DNA of 15,548 nt, taken from NCBI GenBank assembly GCA_040756715.1, contig JBFLYE010000100.1:1-15548 (forward strand), in the 5' to 3' direction. Both the position numbers and the translations under genes were made by a program. Origin of the DNA: a bacterium (GTDB lineage Bacteria > UBA9089 > UBA9088). Of this stretch, positions 1 through 6,919 are shown in pieces. The notes under the pieces were generated by a model. It was not told the DNA's origin. It did no database searches and worked only from the letters and a program-made list of their open reading frames with translations. Position 1 is the stretch's first letter. The number at the start of each line of letters is the position of its first letter.

Positions 1-490
1 TATAGTTAATTCCATAACGCTTTACAAAATGTATGGGTTTAGATAATCTTAAGGAAAACTTTATATAAAATTTTGAATTTTGAATGTTGAATTTTGAATT
101 AAAAGGGGAAAAATTTTATAAAACTTAACCTTTTTCAATTCAAAATTCAAAATTTAGAATTCAAAATTTCTTAAATACTATTTTTGCACTAAGTAATGGA
201 AGATACTATAAGTAATAGGTTTTTTGCTAACCCTTTATTTTAGTTATAGATAAGAATAAAAGTAGGGTGAATTCCATATTACTTTTAAAAATAGAATTCA
301 ATCTCTAAAATATTCCAAGAAACTCTTGAGGGTTAATTTTTATTATTCCTTAAAAATCAATAAGTTAGAAGCCCACAAAGAAGGTCTTGGTCGGCTGGGG
401 GTGGGTAGCAGGATTGGAAGAGAAAATTTAGAAAAAGAAAATCAAAAAATCCTCTCCTTTCACCCGTCAGATTTAGTTCGTAAAGAAATT
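1..490. other. Non-coding AT-rich region
   Basis: I see no convincing protein gene here. Reading frames are short and have low-complexity AT-rich content. The only frame of note (326-520) starts at a TTG and runs into the tRNA gene antisense, so it is not credible. The stretch contains the inverted repeat at 68-169. It also contains a G-rich patch at about 388-406 (GG, GG, GGGGG and GGG runs) that stands out from the AT-rich surroundings and has no function I can assign. This region lies downstream of the minus-strand operon that ends with tRNA-Asn. I could not find a clear hairpin-plus-T-run terminator for that operon. Confidence 0.6.
68..169. repeat. Imperfect inverted repeat, AT-rich
   Basis: Two arms of about 33 nt (68-100 and 137-169) are reverse complements over their outer 12 nt (68-79 with 158-169) and inner 14 nt (87-100 with 137-150), with a 7-nt mismatched middle. 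Weaker pairing continues inward (AAAAGG near 101-106 with CCTTTT near 130-135), leaving a loop of about 20 nt. Each arm is built from the unit TTTTGAATT repeated. Transcribed, it would form a long weak hairpin. It could be a degenerate dispersed repeat, a MITE remnant or a structural element. No flanking target duplication is evident. Confidence 0.7.
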
Positions 491-565
491 TGGCTCCGCG
501 GACAGGACTCGAACCTGTAACCTAGTGGTTAACAGCCACCCACTCTACCATTGAGCTACCGCGGA
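491..565 (-). tRNA. tRNA-Asn (GTT)
   Basis: On the minus strand the sequence folds as a full cloverleaf. The acceptor stem is TCCGCGG paired with CCGCGGA. The D arm carries AATGGTA in its loop. The anticodon stem GGTGG/CCACT holds loop CTGTTAA, giving anticodon GTT (plus-strand 531-533). The T arm is ACAGG-TTCGAGT-CCTGT. The discriminator base is G and the 3' CCA is encoded (491-493). The mature 5' end (565) is the very next base after the TAA of the LysM gene (566-568). It therefore appears to be transcribed as the tail of that mRNA and would have to be released by RNase P cutting exactly at the stop codon. Confidence 0.97.
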
Positions 566-1291
566 TTATTCTATTTTTTCAAGGATAAGACCAATAGCTG
601 TGCCTGACAAAAGAAAATAGGAAAATATCTTTATCTGGTTTTTCTCCTTTGTTAATCTTTTATTCTCCAATTTAAGCATTTCTATCTCAAGCCGTTGGGA
701 TTCCAATTCTATTTCCTTTTCTTTTATCAAAGCCTTTAGTTCATTTATTGCCGAGGTTAAATTCTCCTCTTTCTTTACAAGATCATCCCTTTCTTTTATT
801 GTTTTAACAAGCTCTGCCTCCTTCTCTGATAAAGCCTCTTTTAAGGAAGTATTTTCTATCTGTATTTTATTCAAAACCCCCTCAAGCTCTGTAATCTTTT
901 CCTTCATTACCGCGATTAGCTCTGCTGTCTCAGAGGGAATAGGCCCTTTAATCTCTCCTATAATCTTATCAATATATTTATCCTTTTCTTCTATGCTCAT
1001 CTTTATTGCCTCCCTCTTCTCCTTTAGCACCTCAAGGAGCATCTTTGCTTCCTCATAGCCTATTGCCAGCTCCTCACCAGGGTAAATAAGATCAGGGTTT
1101 GTGAATTTATTATATTTTTTAAATTCCTCCCATTTTAATGGGTCTTTCCAATATATCTTTGCAAGATACCAAAGTGTATCGCCCTGCTTTATAATTATCT
1201 TCTTTGTCTTCTCACTTGGTGTAATCTTTGCAAAGCTAAAAGGGCTAAATACCAATTGAAATATAACCAATAATGATACTATTCTTTTCAT
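566..1291 (-). CDS. Exported LysM-domain coiled-coil protein
   Basis: A 241-aa protein with an N-terminal signal peptide (residues 1-21, hydrophobic core ending SFA). One LysM peptidoglycan-binding domain follows at about 32-78, with the typical QGDTLWYLAKIYW start and NPDLIYPGEEL end. A long Glu/Lys-rich heptad region at about 80-220 predicts a coiled coil. A short hydrophobic segment near the C-terminus (about 223-237) could be a membrane anchor. LysM domains bind the glycan strands of peptidoglycan, so this is probably an envelope protein. Its ATG overlaps the zapA stop by 4 nt (ATGA), and tRNA-Asn follows its stop without a gap. Co-transcription with zapA suggests a role around the division site or cell wall, but this is inference. 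The exact function is unknown. Confidence 0.88.
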   Translation of the reverse strand: MKRIVSLLVIFQLVFSPFSFAKITPSEKTKKIIIKQGDTLWYLAKIYWKDPLKWEEFKKYNKFTNPDLIYPGEELAIGYEEAKMLLEVLKEKREAIKMSIEEKDKYIDKIIGEIKGPIPSETAELIAVMKEKITELEGVLNKIQIENTSLKEALSEKEAELVKTIKERDDLVKKEENLTSAINELKALIKEKEIELESQRLEIEMLKLENKRLTKEKNQIKIFSYFLLSGTAIGLILEKIE

Positions 1292-1545
1292 TTTAATGAA
1301 GCATCAATAAGGGAGGATAATTTTTTTACCCTCTCATAAACCTTCCTCTTTGTTTTAAATAGCTCATCTGCAATCTCCAATGAGGTAAGAATGGCAAGCT
1401 TATCCAGAGGAAGATTGGGAAGATTTTTGTATATCTCCTTTATCTTTTTATCCACATAGCCTGCAACTATTTTTGTTGTCTTTTCTTCCTCATCAGAGAC
1501 AAGGGTATATGCCTTACCCATAATCTCTACAGAAACCTTATTCAT
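1288..1545 (-). CDS. zapA: Cell division protein ZapA
   Basis: An 85-aa protein of ZapA family size. The N-terminal part has the family pattern VEIMGKAYTL followed by an acidic turn. The central stretch (KIVAGYVDKKIKEI) and the helix LDKLAILTSLEIADELFK match the conserved part of bacterial ZapA, and a short coiled-coil tail follows. ZapA binds FtsZ in the cytoplasm and bundles protofilaments at the Z-ring. The start codon overlaps the stop of the upstream 59-aa gene (ATGA), and its own stop overlaps the start of the LysM gene in the same way, so the three are translationally coupled. There is no strong Shine-Dalgarno, which also fits coupling. Confidence 0.9.
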   Translation of the reverse strand: MNKVSVEIMGKAYTLVSDEEEKTTKIVAGYVDKKIKEIYKNLPNLPLDKLAILTSLEIADELFKTKRKVYERVKKLSSLIDASLK

Positions 1546-1721
1546 ATCTCATCAAGCTTTGAAATTATCCTTTCAATCTTTCCTTTTATGAGCTTTCTTT
1601 CCTCTTTTAACCTCTCATTCTCTTCTTTAAGCCCACTTGCATCCCCTTCTTGGCTTTTAAGCTTTTTGAATTCTGCAATAAGCTTTTCTATTTTTTCCTC
1701 TAATATATCAAATTCTTCCAT
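1542..1721 (-). CDS. Small coiled-coil protein upstream of zapA
   Basis: A 59-aa frame beginning MEEFDILEEKIEKLIAEFKK and ending ERIISKLDEI. Almost the whole chain is a Glu/Lys/Leu heptad pattern, so a single coiled coil with one flexible SQEGDASG break near residues 23-30 is expected. Its TGA overlaps the zapA ATG (ATGA). A strong promoter lies just upstream (TTGACA, 18 nt, TATAAT) with the -10 box only 6 nt before the ATG. These points argue for a real gene. Short coiled-coil proteins of ZapB/DUF904 type often sit beside zapA, so a Z-ring-associated role is plausible, but I see no diagnostic motif. Confidence 0.85.
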   Translation of the reverse strand: MEEFDILEEKIEKLIAEFKKLKSQEGDASGLKEENERLKEERKLIKGKIERIISKLDEI

Positions 1722-1727
1722 CTTTTA

Positions 1728-1757
1728 ATTATAACAAAAGTAGAAAGCCCTTGTCAA
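1728..1757 (-). promoter_or_regulatory. Sigma70-type promoter, coiled-coil/zapA operon
   Basis: On the minus strand, a perfect TTGACA (1757-1752) and a perfect TATAAT (1733-1728) are separated by 18 nt. The -10 box ends 6 nt before the ATG at 1721, so transcription should begin at or next to the A of the ATG. That implies a leaderless mRNA. The -35 hexamer shares bases with the -35 of the opposite ymdB promoter. Confidence 0.8.
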
Positions 1758-1779
1758 ATATGTTTTTTTATTGTAAAAT
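1751..1779 (+). promoter_or_regulatory. Sigma70-type promoter of ymdB
   Basis: TTGTCA (1751-1756), a 17-nt spacer and TAAAAT (1774-1779), with the ymdB ATG 6 nt further on (1786). This geometry predicts a leaderless transcript, and no Shine-Dalgarno is present. The -35 box overlaps the divergent promoter's TTGACA by five bases, because the 7-mer TTGTCAA reads as a -35 on both strands. Confidence 0.7.
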
Positions 1780-1785
1780 AAAGCA

Positions 1786-2562
1786 ATGAAGGTTTTATTT
1801 ATTGGTGATATTGTGGGAAGGAAGGGAAGGAGGATTCTTAAGGAGATAATTCCAAGATTAAAGGGAGAAAGGCACATAGACCTAATAATTGCAAATGGCG
1901 AGAATGCCGCAGGTGGATTTGGGATTACAAAGAAGGTAGCAGATGAAATATTTGCTTGTGGGGTTGATATTATAACAGGTGGAAACCATATATTTGCAAA
2001 GAAGGAAATCTATGAAATAATGGATTCCCTTCCTATTTTAAGGGCACTTAATTATCCACCCAGTGTTCCAGGAAGGGGATTTATTTTTAAGCCCTGCAAA
2101 GGAGAAAATGTTTGTGTAGTAAGCCTCTGTGGACGGGTGTTTATGGATTCCCTTGATTGCCCATTCAGGGCAATTGATGGCCTTTTGGAAGAGATAAAAG
2201 AAAAGGCAAAGATAATCATTGTTGATGTCCATGCCGAGGCAACCTCTGAAAAGGTTGCTCTAGGCTGGTTTCTTGATGGAAGGGTCTCTGCTGTGATTGG
2301 AACCCATACCCATATTCCAACCGCTGATCCTAAAATCCTTCCAAAGGGAACGGCCTATATCACTGATGTTGGAATGGTTGGGGCAGGAAATTCTGTTATA
2401 GGTATAAAAAAGGAGCTTGTGCTTAAGAGATTTCTCCTTTTAATTCCGGTTAGATTTGAAATGGCAGAGGATGAAGGAATCTTTGGCGGAGCTTATATTG
2501 ATATAGATGAGAAAACAGGCAAAGCTTCATCCATTGAGCAAATTCAAATTCAAGGGCTATAA
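1786..2562 (+). CDS. ymdB: YmdB-family metallophosphoesterase
   Basis: A 258-aa protein matching the TIGR00282/YmdB family in length and motif order: GDIVG (Asp8), ANGENAAGGFG (Glu39, Asn40), TGGNH (Asn67, His68), DVHAEATSEK (His149), GTHTHIPTAD (His174, His176) and TDVGM. These residues correspond to the dinuclear metal site of the family. Characterised members hydrolyse 2',3'-cyclic nucleotides, and Bacillus YmdB affects RNA turnover and biofilm decisions. It is cytoplasmic and transcribed alone. Its TAA directly abuts the stop codon of the convergent glycosyltransferase gene. The start is fixed by the family N-terminus and by the promoter 6 nt upstream. Confidence 0.93.
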   Translation: MKVLFIGDIVGRKGRRILKEIIPRLKGERHIDLIIANGENAAGGFGITKKVADEIFACGVDIITGGNHIFAKKEIYEIMDSLPILRALNYPPSVPGRGFIFKPCKGENVCVVSLCGRVFMDSLDCPFRAIDGLLEEIKEKAKIIIVDVHAEATSEKVALGWFLDGRVSAVIGTHTHIPTADPKILPKGTAYITDVGMVGAGNSVIGIKKELVLKRFLLLIPVRFEMAEDEGIFGGAYIDIDEKTGKASSIEQIQIQGL

Positions 2563-3684
2563 TCCTTCATAAAGCCTCTCTATATCTTCTATCAGCCTTT
2601 TCTCTGTATATTTTTTTGAATTTTCCCTTGCCTTTTCTCCCATTTCCTTTGCCCTTTCTTTGTCTAAAATAATGGTTTTTATAGCATCTGCTAATGCTTC
2701 GGGATTCTTTGGAGGAATAAGGATGCCTGTATCAGGAGAGACAAGGGTTGAAACACCTCCCACATCTGTTGCAACAACGGGAATTCCAGATGCCTGTGCT
2801 TCAATGATTGCAACGGGAAGCCCCTCATTTAATGATGATAAAACAAAGCAATTAAGATCTGCATAAATAATCTCAAGGTCTTTTCTAAATCCAAGGAAAA
2901 GGACATTTTTCTCTATTCCCAGGTCTTTAGCCTTTTTCTCCAATTCCTTTCTAAGATAGCCATCTCCCGCGATGACAAAAAGGGCATCAATCTCTTTTAA
3001 AACAATAGCAGATGCTTCTAAAAATGTTCCTATATCCTTTATGGGAACAAGCCTTGCAATTGTTCCAATCAGGGGTTTGTCAGAAATCCCAAGCTCATTT
3101 CTTAAAATACCCTTTTTTTCAGAAATGTCATAAAACCTATCAAGGGAAAGGCCTAGGGGAATAACGATAACCTTATTTCTATTTCCTATGCCAAATTTTA
3201 AAATCTCATCCCTCTGGCTCTCGGTTAATGTAATTATCCTTGTTGAGATAAGGGAAAGCCATCTTTCAATGATAATAAAAAATAGGGTCTTTAGCCTTCC
3301 AAAGTATGAATGTAGGGTGTGTCCATGGAATGTATGGATGATTATAGGAACGCCGCAAAGCCAGGCACAAAGCCTTCCTAACATCCCTGCTTTGCTCAAG
3401 TGGCTATGCACAATATCTGGTTTTATCTTCCTGATTATGCCGATAAGCTTAAAAAATGTGATAATATCCTTTATGGGAGAGATCTCCCTTTGAAGCTCTG
3501 GAATAAAGATTATATCAATATTTCTATTTTTTGCCTCAGAAAGCATACTTCCCTCCTCCTTTCCCTCTTTTCCAACCACAAGATATGTCTTAAATTTCTC
3601 TTTAAGACCTTCGCTTAACAATATTGTATGGATAGAGGGACCTCCAATGTTAAGACGGGTGATTATCCTTAAAACTGTTTTCAT
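2557..3684 (-). CDS. GT4-family glycosyltransferase
   Basis: A 375-aa protein with the two-Rossmann GT-B layout. The N-terminal acceptor domain has RLNIGGPSIHT (Gly14-Gly15) and PDIVHSHLSKAG (about 89-100), and HTFHGH follows at 117-122. The C-terminal donor domain begins near IGTIARLVPIKD (about 206-217), carries AGDGYLRKELE, and has the E-x7-E motif NEGLPVAIIEAQ (Glu287, Glu295) followed by SGIPVVATDVGG. Such retaining enzymes use nucleotide-sugars to build LPS, capsule or exopolysaccharide. The sugar and acceptor cannot be read from the sequence. It starts 1 nt after the stop of the nitroreductase gene, so the two are one operon. A weak GGAAGG lies about 10 nt before the ATG. Its stop abuts that of ymdB. 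Confidence 0.9.
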   Translation of the reverse strand: MKTVLRIITRLNIGGPSIHTILLSEGLKEKFKTYLVVGKEGKEEGSMLSEAKNRNIDIIFIPELQREISPIKDIITFFKLIGIIRKIKPDIVHSHLSKAGMLGRLCAWLCGVPIIIHTFHGHTLHSYFGRLKTLFFIIIERWLSLISTRIITLTESQRDEILKFGIGNRNKVIVIPLGLSLDRFYDISEKKGILRNELGISDKPLIGTIARLVPIKDIGTFLEASAIVLKEIDALFVIAGDGYLRKELEKKAKDLGIEKNVLFLGFRKDLEIIYADLNCFVLSSLNEGLPVAIIEAQASGIPVVATDVGGVSTLVSPDTGILIPPKNPEALADAIKTIILDKERAKEMGEKARENSKKYTEKRLIEDIERLYEGL

Positions 3685-3685
3685 T

Positions 3686-4336
3686 TTACTTTGGCCTTCC
3701 TACAGGGACGATGTATAATGGTTGCTCCATATTCTCCATACCAATTACTCCCTTTACCTCCTCATCATAAAAAGCACCAATAGAGACCGAGCCCAATCCC
3801 AAGCTAATTGCTTGAAGATGAAGGTTCTGCACAGCATGACCTGCCTCTATGTGCACATACCTTATCCCCCTCTCTCCATATTTTCCTGTTGTTCTCTCAT
3901 ATATTGCTGAAACAACAAAAACACAGGGAGCATCTTTTACCCAACTCTGATTTAGGGCTACCCTACAGAGTTCTTTACGCTTATCAATCTTTGAGATTCT
4001 AATTAATCTATGGGCTTGAGGGATGTATTTGTAGACTCCAGGGCCAAGTTCCTTTGCTAAACCTACAACTACATATACCTCTAAGGGATAGAGTGCACCC
4101 GCTGAAGGAGCGGTTCTAAAACCCCTTTTATCAGTTACTCCTTGGGTAGCCCAAAGGAGCTGGGAGATTTCAGATAGGGAAATTGGTTCATTTTTATATT
4201 CCCTTATTGACCTTCTCTTTACCAATGCCTCCTCTAGAGAGATATTGCTTTTATACCTAGGTTTGGGTAACTCTATAGTCTCCTTTCTATCCAAATTTAC
4301 TTGAGAGAGATACATCAATAAAACCAAAACCTCCAT
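3686..4336 (-). CDS. SagB-type nitroreductase family protein
   Basis: A 216-aa FMN-dependent nitroreductase-fold protein of the SagB/ThcOx-like branch. Visible signatures are LEEALVKRRSIREY (about 35-47), LSEISQLLWATQG (about 54-66), RTAPSAGALYPLEVYVV (about 74-90), GVYKYIPQAHRL and a C-terminal AGHAVQNLHLQAISLGLGSV. The family oxidises or reduces small substrates with FMN, and members linked to azoline peptides are dehydrogenases. No YcaO or precursor peptide gene is present here, so peptide maturation is not supported. The first about 12 residues are hydrophobic. The frame stays open and hydrophobic upstream to about 4396 but has no ATG, GTG or TTG there. A TATTCT box (4351-4346) lies 9 nt before the ATG, with only a weak -35. 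A 5-bp palindrome (AGGAT, 4-nt loop, ATCCT; 4357-4370) sits in that spacer. Confidence 0.87.
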   Translation of the reverse strand: MEVLVLLMYLSQVNLDRKETIELPKPRYKSNISLEEALVKRRSIREYKNEPISLSEISQLLWATQGVTDKRGFRTAPSAGALYPLEVYVVVGLAKELGPGVYKYIPQAHRLIRISKIDKRKELCRVALNQSWVKDAPCVFVVSAIYERTTGKYGERGIRYVHIEAGHAVQNLHLQAISLGLGSVSIGAFYDEEVKGVIGMENMEQPLYIVPVGRPK

Positions 4337-4402
4337 TTTTATAAAAGAATAGAGAAAGGATAAAAATCCTATGAAAGAATTGCAATAAATATTTTAATAT
4401 CC

Positions 4403-4431
4403 TTGCCAAGCCCCCTTTTATATCGTATAAT
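4403..4431 (+). promoter_or_regulatory. Sigma70-type promoter of the lpxB operon
   Basis: TTGCCA (4403-4408), a 17-nt spacer and a perfect TATAAT (4426-4431). The predicted start of transcription near 4438 leaves a leader of about 27 nt before the lpxB ATG, without a recognisable Shine-Dalgarno. It would drive lpxB, the DUF3108-like gene, tpiA and apgM. Confidence 0.7.
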
Positions 4432-4464
4432 AGCGAAGAGATTTTGCCATTTAATACAAGCTAA

Positions 4465-5535
4465 ATGAACATAATGCTCATTGCTGGTGAGGCATCAGGA
4501 GATCTCTATGGAGGTTATCTTTCCAGAGAGATAAGGAAGATACGAGAGGATATTAGCCTTTTTGGAATGGGCGGAAGGCTGATGGAAAAAGAGGGTGTTG
4601 AGATTCTTTTTCCCATTTCCCTTGATATCGTGGGAGCAATGGATGTAATTTTTAAAATCCCAAAGGCAATCTTTTTATTAAATAATCTCCTAAGGGTAGC
4701 AAAGGAAAGAAAACCAGATAAGGTTGTCTTGATAGATTTTGCTGAATTTAACCTCTGGCTTCTTAAAAATCTTGTAAAGCTTAATATAAAAACAGCCTGG
4801 CTTTTTCCACCCACCGCTTGGATTTGGAGAAAGAATAGGATAAAAATTATTAAAAAGGCAGGGCTTATCTTATCAACCCTTCCTTTGGAAAGGGATTTTT
4901 ATAAAAAAGAGGGTGCAAATGTTGTTTTTATAGGGCATCCCTTGCTTGATATTGTAAAGATAAATGGAAATTTTGTTGATAAGAAAAAACCTGTGATTTC
5001 TTTTCTTCCAGGAAGCAGAAAAAAAGAGATAGAGAGGCATCTTCCCATTATGGTTAAGGTGGCAAAAGCCCTTGGTGATATAGAGCTTTTTCTTATCCTT
5101 GCAGAGGGAATTGAAAGAGAAATAATAGAAAAATATATTAAAGGCTTAAATATTTCTATTGTTCCCCATTCTTATGATATAATGGCACAATCAGACCTAC
5201 TTATTACATCCTCTGGAACAGCAACCCTTGAGGGAGCAATCCTTGGAATACCAATGATTGTTATCTATAAGATGGATAAAATATCATTCTTCCTTGCAAA
5301 AGCCTTTGTTAAAACAAAATATGTTGCTCTTCCAAATATCATTAGAGGAGAAAAAATTGTCCCAGAATTTCTGCAAGATGAGGCAAATCCTTCCAATATT
5401 GTAAAGGAGGCCCTCTTAATTTTAAACGATGAAAAAAAAAGAAAAGAGATTAAACTTAAGCTTTCCCATATCAAAGATGCAATTGGCCCATCTGGAGCAA
5501 TCAAAAGGGCAGCAAGGGCTATAATTGACCTATGA
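4465..5535 (+). CDS. lpxB: Lipid-A-disaccharide synthase LpxB
   Basis: A 356-aa GT19 enzyme, slightly shorter than the usual 380 or so. It joins UDP-2,3-diacylglucosamine to lipid X to form the lipid A disaccharide, at the cytoplasmic face of the inner membrane. Family signatures are MLIAGEASGDLYGG at the N-terminus (GEASGD 8-13), LFGMGGRLMEKEGVE, DFAEFNLWL, PPTAWIWRKNRIK, FIGHPLLD, FLPGSRKKEIERHLP and TSSGTATLEGAILGIPMIVIYK (from residue 248). A TAA lies in frame directly before the ATG at 4465, so this is the earliest start; ATG 4471 is the alternative. It is the first of four genes joined by 4-nt overlaps. Its presence implies an LPS-bearing outer membrane. Confidence 0.95.
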   Translation: MNIMLIAGEASGDLYGGYLSREIRKIREDISLFGMGGRLMEKEGVEILFPISLDIVGAMDVIFKIPKAIFLLNNLLRVAKERKPDKVVLIDFAEFNLWLLKNLVKLNIKTAWLFPPTAWIWRKNRIKIIKKAGLILSTLPLERDFYKKEGANVVFIGHPLLDIVKINGNFVDKKKPVISFLPGSRKKEIERHLPIMVKVAKALGDIELFLILAEGIEREIIEKYIKGLNISIVPHSYDIMAQSDLLITSSGTATLEGAILGIPMIVIYKMDKISFFLAKAFVKTKYVALPNIIRGEKIVPEFLQDEANPSNIVKEALLILNDEKKRKEIKLKLSHIKDAIGPSGAIKRAARAIIDL

Positions 5536-6170
5536 GAGCATTTTCTTTATTTCTTTTTATTTCTTCCCTTGCCCTTTGTGAGGAGCTCGTTTATAATGTA
5601 AAGATATTAGGAATAAATGTAGGAAGACAAAGGATAATAACAAAGGAAGAGGGTGGTGAAATAATGATAATATCTGATACAAAGACAAATAAATTCTTTT
5701 CAAGATTTTATAAACTAGATGACCACATTGAAACCCTTGTTGATAAAAAGACATTGCTTCCTATTATTATTAAAGAAAAAATAGAGGAAGGGAAAGAAAA
5801 AAAGGAGCTTTTAACCTATCTTTCCCAAGATGGATTAGAAGCCACAATAATTGAGGGAGATATTAGAAGCCAGATGAAGCTCTCCAAAGAAACATTTAAT
5901 ATTCCATCCCTTATCAATCTCCTTAGAAACAAAGAGCTAAAGGTTGGAAATAAAGAGATTTTTTCTATAATAACATTAGGGAAAATAGAGGATATAGAGG
6001 TGCAGGTAGAAAGCCTTGAAAATATATATTTTGAAGGAGAGAGAGAGGTTGTATTTAAGGTTGTAGCTAAAGATGTGGCTATTTGGTTTTTAAGGGAAGA
6101 TAGTATTCCCCTTATAATAGAGGTAAAGCTTAAATGTGGTCTTGCCCTTAAAGGGTATTTGAAAAGATGA
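5532..6170 (+). CDS. DUF3108-like exported protein
   Basis: A 212-aa protein with an N-terminal signal peptide (MRAFSLFLFISSLALC, cleavage near residues 15-17). The rest is mainly beta-strand with the pattern of DUF3108 proteins: an opening LVYNVKILGINVGRQ strand pair, FSRFYKLDDHIETLVDKKTLLPI, and a late EVVFKVVAKD...WFLREDSIPLIIEVKLKCG stretch. The function of the family is not established. The Cys16 context (LALC) is not a proper lipobox, because Leu precedes Cys. Its ATG overlaps the lpxB stop and its TGA overlaps the tpiA start (ATGA in both cases). Being directly behind lpxB suggests an envelope role, possibly connected to LPS, but only by context. Confidence 0.75.
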   Translation: MRAFSLFLFISSLALCEELVYNVKILGINVGRQRIITKEEGGEIMIISDTKTNKFFSRFYKLDDHIETLVDKKTLLPIIIKEKIEEGKEKKELLTYLSQDGLEATIIEGDIRSQMKLSKETFNIPSLINLLRNKELKVGNKEIFSIITLGKIEDIEVQVESLENIYFEGEREVVFKVVAKDVAIWFLREDSIPLIIEVKLKCGLALKGYLKR

Positions 6171-6919
6171 AACCTCCAATAATTGCAGGAAATTGGAAGA
6201 TGAATAAGGGGGTAAAGGAGGCAGAGGATTTGACCTCAGGAATCCTTGAGATGGTAAAGGGTATAGATGATAGGGAGGTTGTTTTGTGTCCACCATTTAC
6301 CGCACTCTATAGGGTATCAGAGCTATTAAAGGCCAAAACTATTAAACTTGGTGCGCAAGACCTTTTTTATGAAGAAAATGGAGCTTGGACAGGTGAAATA
6401 TCTGCATCCATGCTTACTGATTTGGGTTGCAAATATGTTATTATTGGACATTCTGAAAGGAGGCAAATTCTTAAAGAGGATGATATAATAATAAACAAGA
6501 AGATAAAACAGGCATTAAAATATAGCCTTTCTCCCATATTTTGTGTGGGAGAAACCGAAAAAGAAAGAAAGGAAGGAAGGGAAAAAGAAATTGTAGAAAG
6601 GCAAATTAGATTAGGACTTAAAGAGATTGACCTTACATTCCGCATTCCCTTTGTGATTGCCTACGAGCCTGTCTGGGCAATTGGAACGGGGAATACCTGC
6701 AAAGAGGAAGAGGCAGAAAAAATGCACATTTTTATTAGAGGGCTAATCTCCAAATTATATACAAATGATTTGGCAGAGGAAATGAGGATTTTATATGGAG
6801 GCTCTGTAAAGCCCGATAATATTGATGCAATTATGAAGATGCCAAATATAGATGGCTGCCTTGTGGGCGGTGCAAGCCTAAACATTGAATCCTTTTGCAG
6901 GATAGTTGAGTTTAGTTGA
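6167..6919 (+). CDS. tpiA: Triosephosphate isomerase
   Basis: A 250-aa TIM-barrel enzyme of standard length that interconverts dihydroxyacetone phosphate and glyceraldehyde 3-phosphate in glycolysis/gluconeogenesis. Active-site elements are present: GNWKMNK (Asn9, Lys11), IIGHSERRQ (His95), AYEPVWAIGTG (Glu167), the phosphate-binding ILYGGSVKPDN (about 208-218) and LVGGASL. The flexible loop reads AIGTGNTC where AIGTGKTA is more usual. This is a Lys-to-Asn change outside the catalytic residues. Start and stop both overlap the neighbours by 4 nt, and the next gene, apgM, acts three steps further down glycolysis. Confidence 0.97.
   Translation: MKPPIIAGNWKMNKGVKEAEDLTSGILEMVKGIDDREVVLCPPFTALYRVSELLKAKTIKLGAQDLFYEENGAWTGEISASMLTDLGCKYVIIGHSERRQILKEDDIIINKKIKQALKYSLSPIFCVGETEKERKEGREKEIVERQIRLGLKEIDLTFRIPFVIAYEPVWAIGTGNTCKEEEAEKMHIFIRGLISKLYTNDLAEEMRILYGGSVKPDNIDAIMKMPNIDGCLVGGASLNIESFCRIVEFS

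Noticed and set aside
388-406. G-quadruplex-like G-rich patch
   Set aside because: Most of the G runs are only two long and there is no gene or promoter context, so function cannot be supported.
326-520. 64-codon plus-strand frame ending in LRGQDSNL
   Set aside because: It starts at a TTG, has no ribosome site, and its C-terminal part is the antisense of the tRNA-Asn gene; this ending is a common artefact of tRNA antisense translation.
3686-4336. Azoline-peptide (RiPP) maturation locus around the SagB-like protein
   Set aside because: No YcaO cyclodehydratase, precursor peptide or transporter gene is present nearby.
5532-5580. Lipoprotein signal in the DUF3108-like protein (LALC)
   Set aside because: Leu stands at the position before Cys where Gly, Ala or Ser is required, so an ordinary signal peptidase I site is more likely.
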